NCBI GenBank assembly: GCA_973895155.1
Contig: OZ316895.1
Location: forward strand, 4,526,001 to 4,590,000
Length of the DNA stretch: 64,000 nucleotides
Direction: 5' to 3'
Source: Marsupella aquatica
Lineage: Eukaryota > Marchantiophyta
Part shown: positions 1-13,097 of the stretch, piece by piece
Numbering within the stretch: position 1 is the first letter of the stretch
Layout of the letters: every line of letters begins with the position of its first letter
The notes under the pieces: model-generated
What the model saw: only the letters and a program-made list of their open reading frames with translations
Database searches by the model: none
What the model was told of the DNA's origin: nothing
Position numbers and translations under genes: made by a program

Positions 1-1115
1 CATGTTCTTTTCCGTCGGTGTCTTTCGGCGGTTACTGATCATGAGCTCCTTTCGACATTTCAAGACACAGGAATGTAATTGCGGCCAAACTTTCTCCAGG
101 AAATGAAGGAGAGACTCAGACTGAAGCAAATTAATGATGTGTGGCACCGATCGATCGATATATTCCAGAAGCGTCGTTGCAGGCAAACAAAGGACTGAAT
201 GCGGAGATGTCCGACCCCAAGCTAAAAATTCTGGCTCCCTGAACTGGACATATAAATAATTTAGTTCCGAACATATAATCCAGACTGTTGGATCATCGAG
301 TGAATTGCAAAACGTTCTTGGATTGAACAGAAAGGCCACGCACTGAACCCCTGGAAGCTCAAATTCTGGCTCAGTGAGTGCTTGTAATGATTTGTCCAAT
401 AAACAATTTAGTTCGATCTGAACATACAATTTCAGACTGTTGATCGTCGAGTGGATTGCATTCTGGGAACCTATTCGACGACAGACTCATCATATATGCG
501 GGGTCATCACAATGTGTAGACTGAGTTTCAGGTTTAGCTCCTGCCTTTACGAATTTGTAAATTTGAACATCATCGATCAGCTCGGGAACTAGAACGTCGT
601 TAACTGCCAATGGCGGTCTAGAACCTGAAGTGTTTCTAAACTAAGGTCGTCAATCTCCATCGCAGGCAGACTAAAGAATGATGAACGGTTTAGAGGACAT
701 GAAAGGCCGATCGAGCAACTTCAGGACGTCGACAGTCAACCTCAGGATGGGAATTCAACTTGCTGTAGAATTGGAAAGTTTCTCGAAGACGAACGAATTT
801 TGGGATGCATTACCTTCTGCAGCTGACAAGCAACAAATTTGGGCGATCGCATCACAGGGGGACTTGTATATGCATAAAGCCTCATGCATATTCATGTATC
901 ATCACTTTACCCTTACTCTACTTTTCAATGAGGCTAGCCCAATGTTAGTCTCACGTGAAAGGTGTACCCTCTTGTCCATCAAAGATACTATTGGCCTGGG
1001 TTTCTACTTGTCACTAGCTCCAAGCCTGACCGTTTACTAGTTACCCACAAGACTATAGGGGTGGGCAGATGGATTGGGAAGGCAAGCAGCAGGGCTCATA
1101 GAGGGCCAAGAGAGG
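1..1115. other. Intergenic stretch with a degenerate duplication
   Basis: I recognise no gene here. The clearest structure is an old imperfect direct duplication: about 228-314 and about 361-469 share a start near ATTCTGGCT, then an AATTTAGTTC block, a CAGACTGTTG block and a TCGAGTG.ATTGCA block, with small indels between them. An open frame at 678-1040 (plus) has no motif I know and is probably chance. Confidence 0.5.
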
Positions 1116-1570
1116 GAGTGTTTTAAACCCCACTCATTACCTTCTTGGAAAATGAAGTATGGGTGGGAGCAAACCCATGCCATTGGATTCTTCTATCTAT
1201 TTTCTAGAGTGGGATCCTCTAGTATAGTAATTTAGATTATTTTTAACTCCAGTCAGTTTCTATTTTTCAATTCTACCCCTCGTCCTAAGCTAATGACTAC
1301 CCATGGCATATGCTTGCCCATTACATGCTGAGTTCATGTTGGACAAAATCCCCTGCTTCAACCTCGGCAAGATCCTTGTAGAGGCCCAATGTGATACGCC
1401 TGTGAGTCCCTTGCTGAACATGTGGGCAAGCCTTGCTCTTTTGCCAATGCATGGCACTGTGTCACATTGCCAAAGAACAAAAGGATCATATGTATTAAAC
1501 TGCCAAAGAACAAAAGGATCTCCCAACTAGATATCAAACTGCCAAAGAACAAAAGGATCTTGCAACTACA
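1116..1570. repeat. Dispersed repeat, copy 1 (pair with 3181-3640)
   Basis: This block begins GAGTGTTTTAAACCCCAC and is repeated in the same orientation at 3181-3640 with few differences. Both copies contain the same ATGGCATATGCTTGCCC segment and end in short tandem units built on CTGCCAAAGAACAAAAGGAT. The family is unknown to me. The two copies flank the transposase relic at 2014-2750 and the assembly gap. Confidence 0.8.
1463..1566. repeat. Short tandem array of a CTGCCAAAGAACAAAAGGAT unit
   Basis: Three units sharing TGCCAAAGAACAAAAGGATC are spaced by roughly 30-45 bases. The same array with four more decayed units sits at the end of the second repeat copy near 3519-3630. Short open frames across it come from the repeat and are not genes. 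Confidence 0.75.
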
Positions 1571-2013
1571 CTCTTTACAGTATTTAGTCTCACACACTCT
1601 AATTAGTGTGAGGTTATATTTGAGGTAAGTGATGGTAATTAGGGTGTGTGACACTAATATGGTATGACACTAATTGTGGTCACAAGTCAAATAGTGTCAC
1701 ATGTACACTTAAGTTAAAAAAATAGAATAGACTTTAGTCAAAATTTGCTTATAAAAAAAATAATGAAAAATGTGCACAATATTTGATTACACTTTACAAA
1801 ATTTACTACTGAGCAAACTTCAGAAACTTATAACTCTTTCCATATACTACTGAACATTGAGCAAACTTCAGACATTTATAACTCTTTTCACATAGCACAA
1901 AATTATAGTTTGAGGTACTCAACCACATTGAGCAAGCAAGATATGTTTGATTCACTTCTATCAATTATGAATAACATATGTTGTCTCACATAAGCTACAA
2001 ACTGATATCCTGT
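1571..2013. other. AT-rich spacer
   Basis: No gene or RNA recognised. A short phrase about ACATTGAGCAAACTTCAGA.A.TTATAACTCTTT occurs twice near 1811-1840 and 1853-1886, a small tandem duplication. Otherwise featureless AT-rich DNA. Confidence 0.4.
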
Positions 2014-2750
2014 TCACTCTCTTTCAACCTGTCCCCTGTGTCTCATCCTTGCAAGACGGCGTACAGCCCCAAGAGAAGTGGGTTGAGCTGGCTCTTCACC
2101 TGGTTCACCAACTTCAGGAGCCACTTCAACAGTAGCATCAATATCAAGGCCAACTCGACTCCCTTCAAAATTCACTCGATACTTTGCTATGATATTTTGA
2201 AGCTCTGAAGGTGTAAGTTGATCTTCAGACCATACACCAGTGACATTTAGAGACAAACCGGTCCTTATCATTGATTTTTGTGCATAAGACATGCCATGTC
2301 TGTCAACAGAATTGTTCACCTCAGCTACAGAGTCCCTTGCCAATGTCAAAAACCACTGCTTGCCTGGATCAATTTCCCAGATGTGCCTCGTGTCCTAGTC
2401 CCCATCCACTGTCCAGCAAGCAACATCTCTGCCTTCTTCTCTTCCCACCTCTTTGTCCAGGCAACCTTAATCTTTGAAATAACAAATGAATCACAGGGTT
2501 GGCAAAGGTAAGTTGAATTTGCTGGTAGATACCTGATCTCTGTCAAAATTTCTTGCAAAGCTGCAACGGTACCTGCTGTCTGGTTGTGCCCATTGTAATT
2601 GTCCATCCATTGAATCTTGACTCTCCCTCGAATATCAGGCCTGCTGACTCTCCTTTCCCTGTAATACTTTTCCAGACAAGCAGTGTTCATGAAAGAAGAT
2701 GGAGTACTCCTGTAAGAAACTCCAAGGAGCAAGGAGCAAGGAGAAGCCAA
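2014..2750 (-). pseudogene. Pogo/Tc1-mariner-like DDE transposase fragment, frameshifted
   Basis: Read on the minus strand, the first part (2750-2346) holds a recognisable C-terminal half of a DDE superfamily endonuclease: a catalytic-type MDNYNGH motif, then LPANSTYLCQPCDSFVI followed by KIKVAWTKRWEEKK. The LP.NST..QP.D block is typical of pogo/Tigger-like transposases. The frame stops at 2346, and matching coding sense resumes in another frame (2349-2014, beginning around KQWFLTLARDS), so at least one frameshift lies near 2380-2400. There is no ATG at the upstream edge and no N-terminal DNA-binding domain in view, so this is a dead fragment. Terminal inverted repeats were not found. Flanking direct repeats at 1116-1570 and 3181-3640 belong to another repeat family. 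Confidence 0.8.
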
Positions 2751-3080
2751 AGGAGACGCAGATTAATTACCAGTGACATGTTGACATAATCTTGATTCTC
2801 TTTCCCTTACTCTAGCAAATCCAGCTATGATGGGCGATCCATGTCCCGCCATGTTATCGCTCTGTTACTCTCCTTTCACAAAGACTGACCAGCTAAAATA
2901 CAAAGGAAATTTTCTAAAAACATACGCACACAGAGATGTCATTGAAAGTCTGGATAACTTTGGAGTGAGTCTAGTTTAGGGTTACCACCAATTATATTGT
3001 TATCTCTAATTATCAATATTTTTAAATATAGTAAAAAAAATTTCAAAATTGAAGGTGATGATAAATAGTGTCAGTTGGCT
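2751..3080. other. Spacer up to the assembly gap
   Basis: No gene seen. The first bases may still belong to the decayed transposon whose transposase lies just below. AT-rich towards the gap. Confidence 0.4.
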
Positions 3081-3180
3081 NNNNNNNNNNNNNNNNNNNN
3101 NNNNNNNNNNNNNNNNNNNNNNNNNNNNNNNNNNNNNNNNNNNNNNNNNNNNNNNNNNNNNNNNNNNNNNNNNNNNNNNN
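3081..3180. other. Assembly gap of 100 N
   Basis: A run of exactly 100 N, the conventional size for a gap of unknown length. It ends precisely where the second copy of the 1116-1570 repeat begins, so assembly probably broke in the repeat and the true distance is unknown. Confidence 0.98.
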
Positions 3181-3640
3181 GAGTGTTTTAAACCCCACTT
3201 ATTAGCTTCTGGGAAAATGAAGTATGGGTGGGAGCAAAACCATGCCATTGGATTCTCTAGAGTGGGATCCTCTAGTATAGTAATTTAGATTATTTTTAAC
3301 TTCAGACAGTTTCTATTTTTCAATTTTACCCCTCTTCCTAAGCTAATGACTACCCATGGCATATGCTTGCCCGTTACATGCTGAGTTCATGTACAAAAGC
3401 CCCTGGTTCAACCTCCGCAAGATCCTTGTAGAGGCCCAATGTGATACGCATGTGAGTCCCTTGCTGAACATGTGGGCAAGCCTTGCTCTTTTGCCAATGC
3501 ATGCCACTGTGTCACATTGCCAAAGAACAAAAGGATCATATCAAACTGCCAAAGAACAAAAGGATCTTGCAACTCGATATCAAACTGACAAAGAACAAAA
3601 TCATGCAACTATATATTAAACTGCCAAGAACAAAACAGCC
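3181..3640. repeat. Dispersed repeat, copy 2 (pair with 1116-1570)
   Basis: Direct-orientation second copy of the block at 1116-1570, starting with the same GAGTGTTTTAAACCCCAC at the gap edge. It has small deletions relative to copy 1 and a longer, more decayed array of CTGCCAAAGAACAAAA units at its right end. Confidence 0.8.
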
Positions 3641-3910
3641 ACTTGAGAGTATACCAAAGAGATTCACTTGAGAGTGTGCCAAAAAGGAAAACTCCACCAC
3701 TCCTAATAGTGGGTGAAACCCAATATTTCATCATTATATTTTCTTGTGAAAATAATCAAAATAATGACACTCAAATAAATCTGTAGCTCCAAACAAGCAT
3801 GTCCAAGTTTCCAATAATATTGAGAAAATTCGGTCCTGATAAGGAAATCCCATAATCAATTTAAAAAGGAATGTGGATGAGCTAAATGTCCTCGAGTTAA
3901 ATTCCTCGGA

Positions 3911-4170
3911 ATGTGAATCGAAGTGCTGATCGGCTCACCTTGTTCGGTTGGCTTAAACAGACACATTGGGAGACTTGAAAGGTGTGAAGTATATTCAATT
4001 TCAACTGACTGAAGCTGATGATTGATAAATAGGGAAACGCATGTGAATCGAAGTGCTGATCGGCTCACCTTGTTCGGTTGGCTTAAACAGACACATTTGA
4101 AGACTTGAAAAGTGTGAAGTATATTCAATTTCAACTGACTGAAGCTGATGATTGATAAATAGGGAAACGC
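3911..4170. repeat. 130-bp perfect-register tandem duplication
   Basis: Two adjacent copies of a 130-bp unit, 3911-4040 and 4041-4170, both starting ATGTGAATCGAAGTGCTGAT and ending AGGGAAACGC. I see only a few substitutions, for example GGGAGACTTGAAAGG against TGAAGACTTGAAAAG, so the duplication is young. It lies 250 bases beyond the stop codon of the minus-strand protease gene, possibly in or near its 3' untranslated region. Confidence 0.92.
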
Positions 4171-4418
4171 CATGCATCTTTGAATCATCAGAGGCCCTCT
4201 CTTGCTAGAAACATCGACCCCACTACCTGGGGGCTCTTGAGATACACAGAGCATCTCAGAGATGAAGCTGTTGATTGCAACAACTTACCACTTTCAAAGC
4301 TTCCCAATGTCGCCGTTTTGCAAAACAGATCACAAGTGACAGTAGGAAACCAAATGAAACTTGCTATGCTACATGTACGAATTCAGTACCGAGACAATAT
4401 TTACATTTCTGCATGAGT

Positions 4419-7400
4419 TCAATAGGATCCTGATGCCCACATCCGTCTCTCAGATAATGGCAACCAACGGTAAGGCAAGGTTGCTGGTGGAGGTGAGTCG
4501 AGTCTCTCCTTCTGTAGGGAAGATAACATCGCTACCGCTTTCTCGATGCACTTGTCTGATTGCCCTTTCTCATGAGGGTAATCGTGGCATGCCGTATCTG
4601 GCATCAACCCACCTCTGTTGATACATACCCATTTCAAGTTAGTCACCACAACTTACCACTCTCGAAAAACAGGTGAAATTCTGCTTCAGCGAAACACAAC
4701 CTTGACTAGTGAAAGTAAGAATTTAACTGAAAGACAATACAAGCGTCGACGCGGTAGCTTCACAGATACCATTGAACAGCATAAGAACAAAGTAAGACGA
4801 GACACGCAGTGGAAGTGATATTTTAATGCAAAGCAGGGGCAATTTCCGAGAGTTCATACGAGAAAAACATACTTCTTGGAGATATCATAACGGGAAGGTG
4901 TCAAGTACTTTGCGACGGTCAGCTTCAAACCACTCCCATCGTCCATTGGGAAAAAGTACTGTTTAGTGTCAAAAAACACAAAGATTCATTTTGTCACAGG
5001 AGTGAAAAAGGTAGCCTAATTCAATGCTACACTTTCTAGCAAACATACTTGTTGCTGAGAGAAACAGGAGTGCAAACTATTTTGGCATCTCAAATGTTCA
5101 AAAACGTCTCTTGGCTGGATTGGCTGACCTGCACTACACCCTTGCCGAAGGTCTTCTCCCCAACTGTAATCGCCCTCTTGTTATCATGCAGAGCTCCCGT
5201 GAGAACCTACATACCAGAGAAAGGGGCCACCGTGAAAAGACCGCTCAAGCATGTGTTTAGTATCTGACAGCAGATATCATTTGTAACGTACGAATTTACT
5301 GCGACTGTAACGAGTAGAAACGAGAAACCAGATCTCGCTCATGGGTTGCTACCATGAATTCATCTAATACTTTTTTCTCATTCATCTACTTTTGTCATGA
5401 TCAGAACAAACTTTCATATAATTCTTCAGGAAGTTGAAAACTTCAGAGCACTACCAACGAAATCAAATCCTAAGGAAATCCTATACCAAAAGCTAAGAAG
5501 GCGAGCACCACACAAAACCATTCTCCACTGCTCGACTGAAATCTAACAGCGAACAAGGCAGACAATGATCAATTGCAAGTGACATGAACTTACTTCACTG
5601 GCACTTGCGCTGCTGCGGTTTGTGATAATTGCTAGAGGTGCATGCGTCAGTGTACCGGGATGCCTTCGAAATATCTCCTCCTGTAATTTACAAACAGGAA
5701 ACCGCCACGATGTGCGGCCATATAGTCTGTGTCATTGATATGGTCCTTTGAGTGAAGGGAGAAATAGCACAGGATCATTTGCAATATTGGGTGACACCGT
5801 GGCTATCAGAGATCGCACTGCTTAAATTACAGGGAGCGTACGAAAGGAAAGCTTGTCACAACCCAAAAGGGATGATAATTCAAGTCTGGCAGAACCCTAC
5901 AGGGAGATTGTTGACAGAGTAGACAAGGTCTTCCAGGTCAATGTCACTGGTCCGGATAGTCTCTGTTACGTCACAACCTTCACAATCCAGCCACAATGCC
6001 TGATAATCATAACAACACACTGGAATACTTCAGTGAAGTGATTCAGACAAGCATTGAGATCAATTTCTGCCCCTTCATCAAAACATGGTACACAGGCAGC
6101 ATCTTGTTTCTTTCCACCGATAAGGAAATTGTGGTAGTCAGATTGGCATACTCACCGCCATCGCAATGGCTTCTTCAAATACTCCACCAGGATTATTTCT
6201 CAAGTCCAAAACTGCAAGAGAGACAGAATATCAGATATATCAACGACCAAAAGATATCTTCATATCAAAATTCCTAGTATAGAAGGAGGTCTGCTGTTCG
6301 AGGAAAAGTTTTACAAAAAATGAGGAAGAAGCGACATCAACCGGCAAGCATAATAAATTTTTGGTTACATTAAATGGGGTTGCAACGCGAATATCTGGAT
6401 GGCATCTGCTTTGTTTCGTTGGCTTCTAACGGCTTTTGTTATCTACCGCTGCTGGGGGACAGGAGCTTCAATTGTCGCTTTCAGCGTGCCATACATAAGG
6501 TTGATAGAACTCACTGTAACCGTCTACACCAAGAGCTTCTCCTTCTCTTATTGCAGCAGCCATCTTCTTCGTTCCCTCGTGTGTAAAATAGTGAAGCCGC
6601 AGGTAGGCAAGGACTCGCCCATCTCCTGTATCCACCAGTTTCATCCGCAAAGGGGGTAATGGCAATGCACGTCTCTCGAGGAGAACTGTCCTGGTTGGAC
6701 TCCCGGGCTGACTACTTGCCAGTTCCAATTCAACCTGCAGTTTGGGGGAATGATTCAATGAGCATTGTTATCCCTGGCAAGTCGAGCTAACCTCCGCTCA
6801 CAAATCATTATTATCATCATTCTTATTTCATTCTTATTTTCATTCTTATTTTCATATCCTGTAATTCATCATTGAGACTTCACACCCTCATGTTTCACAC
6901 CATGCCCCAAGAAAAAAGAAAAAAGAAGCTTGACCTCACCATAGCCAGATTGCTAAACAACATCCGTAGTACTTATTGCCATTACTACGAGATTCACTTC
7001 CTCCACTCCAGAAACGAAATCGAGAACCAAAAAGAGGCTATACACACTGATGGGAAAATCAGCAGCATTGTAGAGGAATACCATCGATCCGATTGGGCCT
7101 CGAAGCAGCGCCACAGCTTCATCCACAGGAACAAGGTCCATAGGTGTGTCATTCACACGCAGAAGTCGATCTCCAGATAAGATGCCAGCCTGCAGCCATG
7201 GCCAAAGCCTGTTTCACATCTCCTACAAATGATATCATAAGGTCTCACATACAATGACGGAAACCGCATGTCATAAATGACGGCTCAGGATCAACAAATG
7301 ACTCCAGGATCTCATTCAGGAAAAGACAGCTACCTCTTCCGCAGGAGAACCCGCAAACGGAGCAATCACTGTTAGACCGCCTCTTGAGTCACCCTTCCCC

Positions 7401-9989
7401 AGCTGCAAAACCCACTTTTGCGTTAGAATTGCTGTCACGGACTTACATTCAACGCAGAACGTTCTCCAAGACCTCCAATCCATTGGAAATTCCCCTTCAT
7501 ACACTGCAGCAAGTAATGAAACTTTCATTCTCTACAATTTACGTCAAAGAAACAACAGAGAACAGATGCAATTCTAAGGTTATAATACTGGAGCTCTGAG
7601 AAGAAACACAGCATGCAAATGTGTCCTTTCCTGCTCACAGTCTATCACCACAAAAGCATGAAAATTTGAGAGCAACTATGGTTCTGTCATTAGTACCTCA
7701 ATTCCTACTCCGGTATACTGGAAAGCCAGATACTTTATCTCAGACGGATTTGGACGGCGAATGGCAATCCGGTACTGGTCAGGACCAAGAAATGCACTAT
7801 ACGGGTCACCCAAACTGCCCACCATTTCCTTTACAACAGAATACCTACAACACAAAGGACCTGCTATATCAGAAGGTTACATCAAGGATCTGGTGCTCGG
7901 AATACATTAAGCAGCAACAAACATTAAAGACACAAAGTGCAGATAACCAAATGCGATTCAGATGCATCTGAGAGTTTTCCTGGGAGAAGAAGTTAGCTGA
8001 CGTTTGTGCTCGTGAGCGAAGGAGTCCTCCAGCTTTTGATAAACTCTCGTACAATTTTCCGGACCATTTTGCTTGAGAGAAACTGTGAGGAGCCAAATGC
8101 CTACGTTAATTTCTCGGCCGCTGGCAGGGACGATACCTCTAAAACCCCTCAACGCTCGAGATTCTTTCCGACTTACTTGTCACGTCCCCCTCTAGTCATC
8201 CAATCAACCTCTAAGTCATCCAATCAATAATTTATGCATAATGATGAGCATGTATGCAGTACTCTCGCAAAAACCTACTTTCTCTCCACACCCAATTCTT
8301 ACGATGCCCGCTTTCAAGACCAGATTAAAATCACGACTAACAGTAAAATAACATGATCAATGATGTCCAATTGAATCACAAATCTCAAGACATTCATAAA
8401 AGGAAGGACGTTTAAGTACCTGCCATATTGATCGTAGTACTCCTGCAATCAACATACAAACAGCAAATCAGATGCTCAGGGTGTCTAAGGTTTGCTTTAA
8501 GAACGCATAGCACTTATCATTGCGTCGATATGCAACCAGATAGAAAGTCAAAAAAAAAACCATCAGTCTTAATCGAAGCAGGGGCCATAAGTGAAAATTG
8601 TGGAGCCGAGGAAAGGATGCTTACATTTGAAACAGTTTGCCAAACCTGCTCCAGTAACCTGCAGAATAACAAACAAACTGAACAAGCTATTAGAACAAAC
8701 GAAGGTTGAGTTTTTCCTAACGGAGAAAGAAAACCATGCCTTCAGGCCTTCGATAATTTAAAACCAAACAGCAATTTGAGGTAAGAGTTTACTGACGCCA
8801 ACCAAATAATAAGACATGAAGGATTGAAGGCTGCAAGAAGCGTAAGAGAAATGAGTAAACATCGAAACGGAGCCTGGCTTAGCTCTGCTATAACTAGTTA
8901 TATGACCTCAAACTTTTTCAGGCAACTTTTGGTCCATATTTCCTTGGAATTTTTTCCTTTTTATTTTTTTTTCCTTGGAACTTTTGGTCCATATTTGAGA
9001 AGGACATGTGTACTAGCCACGAGAAAGAGTTCGGTAACGTCCCCAAGGGACCAAGTGTCTCAATTATGTGAACCGGAAGTCATGGCCAAGTGACACATCA
9101 GAATGTGATGAGAAGAATCCCACCTACGATTCCGAGTGCATTCAGGGCACAACTTTTCCTCGGCCTCCACCTGTTCTAAAAGTTCATTGTAACGCTTCAG
9201 CCGAATCATCCCCAACCAGGCATCCTTCGTGAACATAGAGCTCCTATCTGCCATATCATCACGACCCTGCACAAACTGCCCATAGTCCATTGCCATGCTT
9301 TCTCCAAACCCTTCGTGCACGTTCCCCCTCCTACCAATTGACAGTGGCCTTTCGTCTAAGTGATATGAGATTGAAGCCTTCCAAGACCGCAAGAGGGCAC
9401 CTGGACGGATCTCTCGAGCTGGTGGTGAGTCTAAGAGATAGTGCATCTGATGCTTCTTGTAATCATTTTCGAATGCAATGGCCGGTTTGCCATCAAACTG
9501 AAAACGTCTCTGATGATTGTAGCCATGATTCTCGAATTGAGTACTCTTAGAGCTCTTTCCATCAACCACCAACATTGTTTCTTCCTTATGGCCTGACGAA
9601 GCACTGGCATATCCCAATTCTCCATTAGAAAGGACAAGAAGAGCGATTCCCAGGATTCCTGCTGCGCCATTGCCCAGTCGATGCAAATGCACCCATAACG
9701 ACTCTCCCTCCTCTCCATCATTTGAGGAGCTTCTCTCTGAATCTTTCAAAACGGTATCAGCTTTGCTTGTGTGCCGTGAGGCAACCCACAACCTAAAACC
9801 TTTGAATTTCGCAGACTGAATCGTCCGAGCTGAAAGTCCATACCTGCCAGGCCATCCGTTGGGAAGAAAATCCCGGTAGCCCAACGAGAACGAGCAGTCT
9901 CCTCCTATCGAGGCCCACATAGGAGGAGAACATTTACTGGCAGGGGAGAAGGGGACAAAAGGTCCTGGACAGTACGACACAAATGACAT
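4419..9989 (-). CDS. Carboxyl-terminal-processing protease (peptidase S41A, CtpA/D1-protease family), 14 exons
   Basis: This should be a Ser/Lys-dependent protease of the family that trims the C-terminus of photosystem II D1 in the thylakoid lumen. Exons on the minus strand, read high to low: 9989-9124, 8658-8625, 8442-8420, 8082-8002, 7844-7697, 7402-7334, 7189-7082, 6734-6515, 6211-6156, 5999-5901, 5680-5594, 5206-5129, 4958-4873, 4614-4419. All introns are GT-AG and phases agree, giving 2151 coding bases (716 aa). The start is an ATG. Residues 1-100 resemble a transit peptide, and a hydrophobic run at 108-121 followed by ASA (128-130) resembles a lumen-targeting signal. A PDZ-like region spans about 371-455 (TGVGIE, AGSPAEE, AGILSGDRLLRVND). 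The protease core has LDLRNNPGG, the SSASASE block with predicted nucleophile Ser594, and FGKG with predicted Lys619, 25 residues apart as in E. coli Tsp. Which plant CTPA paralogue it matches is not certain. Residues about 131-288 are an unrecognised linker. Confidence 0.95.
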
Positions 9990-12493
9990 CCGCTCGGTGA
10001 TGAAGTTCCGTTAGTATACTCCCTGAAAGTGCAGCCTTCTGCGGGATGAATCCCACGAATCCATCACTCAATCTCTGCACAGTCCACGAAGATCACAGCC
10101 GCTCTGTCCAGCCTCATTCTCCCTGGCCCGGTGGCCATGAAGGGGTAGTTATAAAAGCGAAATGGGCTCAATGGATTGTCCAGCCCTCTAGTTCCGGCAG
10201 AGGGATATTGTGAGATATCACTTGAAGGAAAGTCTAAGCTGATTTGCATTCGGTTTCAAGTGTCTGCAAAACAACCTGCAATTGTTGACCTGCTTCCTCG
10301 CATAACTTTACGATAGCTGCTACCTCAAGGCTCCGGGAGCCAATTTGCAAGGGGAAACGATTCATGATTCAGGGATTACTCTGGACTAAAACTCAAGTCT
10401 TCCGCTGACTCCACTTCATATGAGCAGAATGATGTTTAAGTCAGGCCCTCCTTCCAAAACAGACATCACATAGGGGTGGGGCTGTTAACGCATGGGGTGA
10501 CTGTCTCAACCGGCCATGAGAGAGCTCTGTAAGTAAAACAGAAAAAGAAAACGGCCAGGGTCTGAATTCCTGTTTCACTCCTAAGCCTGGGGGTCAATTA
10601 TTCCAAATTTTCGTACTATCTTCTGCTCATAGACATGCTGAGACACTGTCGACGCACAAGCATCACCCTCGCCAGCTACTGTGCTAATTCCACCATCCTG
10701 TCTCACGGACCCATCACTTCTTCAGAGCAGAGAGGATTGATTGCGAAGAAAAACGTGCAAGCTGATGTCGCTAGCCACCATTTCCCCGCAAAGTTTAAGA
10801 TACAATCGCGCATGCCATAAAGATGAAAATGATGGAATGATTTCGCCACAGAGCTGATCACTTAACGGAAAAGAGGAACAACAGGACAGAAGCTCACAAA
10901 AGCACAGCTTGAGAAGACAATCTTGTGAGTTCGAGAACCAAACTCAGAAGAAGCTCAGAGTTCGTGGTAGGAAGCCACCTTTGGAACAGAATGATTATCT
11001 GACCTGGGAATGAAGAGGTGAGGAGATTCTGTCACAGATGGATATACATGCAGTCAACTTCGGGATCTTCAAAGCTATGCTTGCTTTGAAAGGAGGCCAT
11101 ACAAATGAGAGGACTCAGATGCGTTCTGCAATAAATGATTAAGATATGAAGAATTAATATATTCCATCCATGAATCGGACCCTTGTGGAATCTACTGTAT
11201 CTATGTTTCTTCTAGAGTAATTCATAGTACTCCATATAGAACAGCTTCACTAGTGGTGGATAACCTGTGAGCTGTCTCGGAACAGTGGGCAATGCGGGGC
11301 TCTATTTGACTATAAAGTGTTCATTTCTTATTCTTGCAGGGTGGTGTGTTTGAATATGGGTGTTGTGCTTGAGTATTCTATGCTTTGGAACATTGACATT
11401 TGTCATATAATTCATGAATCTTGCACTTTTTGTGTAGAATAGTTTAGAGTCAAAACTCAAACACTGTTGTCCAACTCACACACAACAACCAGGTGTTGTG
11501 TTAAATAGAGGTTGTGTTAAGTTCAAATATCTTTTTTGTCAGAGGACCCAAAATTCCATTTTCAAACATGATGCCATGGCACTGTGTTAGGGGGGAGACG
11601 GCAAAATGCTTATGCTTCTATACTCTACTGTAGAGATTCATGCTTGACAACAAGATCAAGGATTAGTATTTCATAGATATTCACCTGTGTGATACTTTTT
11701 TCCTTTTTCCATTTTTAAACACAATGCAAAGCATATAGTCAAAACTTGAATACAAGGCCTTGGGTGCACTATTCAAATAGAGCACCTCAAGGCCCACTAG
11801 TCAAACCTGTTTGGGGGAAGAAGTGGTTCAAGTACAATAAAGTACAAGCAAAGGGATTGATATTTTACCAAAGCCCAGTTTAAAAACGTTAGGGAAAGGG
11901 TTCAGGGTTGAGAAGTAAAAATCAGTGTTTGTTTTTGTTCTAGTCAATATTTTCTAAAGGACATGGGGTAAAGGGCACCCACCATTATGTTAAATTTGGG
12001 GTTTGCAAGCCTAGAACAAGATACCCAGGAAATTAAATACACTTTCTTAGGGCTACATAACATAGAGAGGATTTTCACATCTTGCAGAAAATCATGGCAG
12101 AACATCCAAACCTGCTCCGCTTGTCCATAGAATTGTGCTGCGACAGGCTTCCTGAAGCAGTGTGCGCTCATCTGACTATAAAAGCGCAAACTAAAGCCTA
12201 CTCTGAAGGGCCTAGATCAAAGTGAAATCTCTAGACCATAACTCCCAATACAGAGGACTAAACTTAATAAAAACAAACCTTAAAAATGAGGATGAAAAAG
12301 ATTGATATAACTCTAAATAAAGAAAAACTGAAATCAAGGTGGACAAAAAACAAGGATGGGGCAAAGATCAACAATAATAGCATTAAAACAAAATGTGTGC
12401 AAGATTTGTCCTTCATATACATACTAGGAAGGGGTAATTGTGCTAGTTAAAGGTATTGTTCTAGTTAAAGAATGAAAAACAAGCCGAGAAAGT

Positions 12494-12591
12494 CATGGTT
12501 GTGTGATAGTTCACCTGCCTAGAGAGTCATACATGTAGTGTTCATGGTTGTGTGATAATTCACCTGCCTTGAGAGTCATACGTGTAGTGTT
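12494..12591. repeat. 49-bp tandem duplication
   Basis: Two adjacent copies of a 49-bp unit starting CATGGTTGTGTGATA, at 12494-12542 and 12543-12591, with about four substitutions. Confidence 0.9.
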
Positions 12592-13097
12592 CATAACATT
12601 TTCTATGGGGTTTCACAGATTTCTCCTTAAAAAATTGAAATTCATGATGGTCAAAATCCTGGCTGTCAGAGTTGGATGGTTAACAAATTTCTACCAGACC
12701 GATCTGAGATTGGTTTCTTAGGATTGGACATCGATGTTTGGAGACACCTTGGAGCGATCATCAGTTCGGTTTGAGTTAGGGCCAGAGACTAGAGCCCGAG
12801 AAAGTTGAGATCTGAGCCAAGGAAGAAACGCCATATCAGAAGCTGGTGGACCATTCCAGCAAGAGTCGAAAGAATTATTCTATCCACATAGAAAAGCAGG
12901 GTAACGTTTGCTCTCTTGGGTCTGTCAACTAAATTTGCTATTTCTGTAACAGAGAAGAGGGAATTTTTCCGACTTCGGTTATAGTTTGTAAGTAGTAAGG
13001 ACTCCGGGGTTTGTTCTGGGTTCTCTAGGAAATTGAAGCGGGGAATAGTTGTCACACATCAATGTTCATCCTTGTGTTATGATTCGTTAACGACGAA

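Noticed and set aside
7958-8152. Alternative frame through protease exon 4 (NGPENCTRVYQKLEDSF)
   Set aside because: It does not agree in phase with the neighbouring exons; the frame reading SFSQAKWSGKLYESL does.
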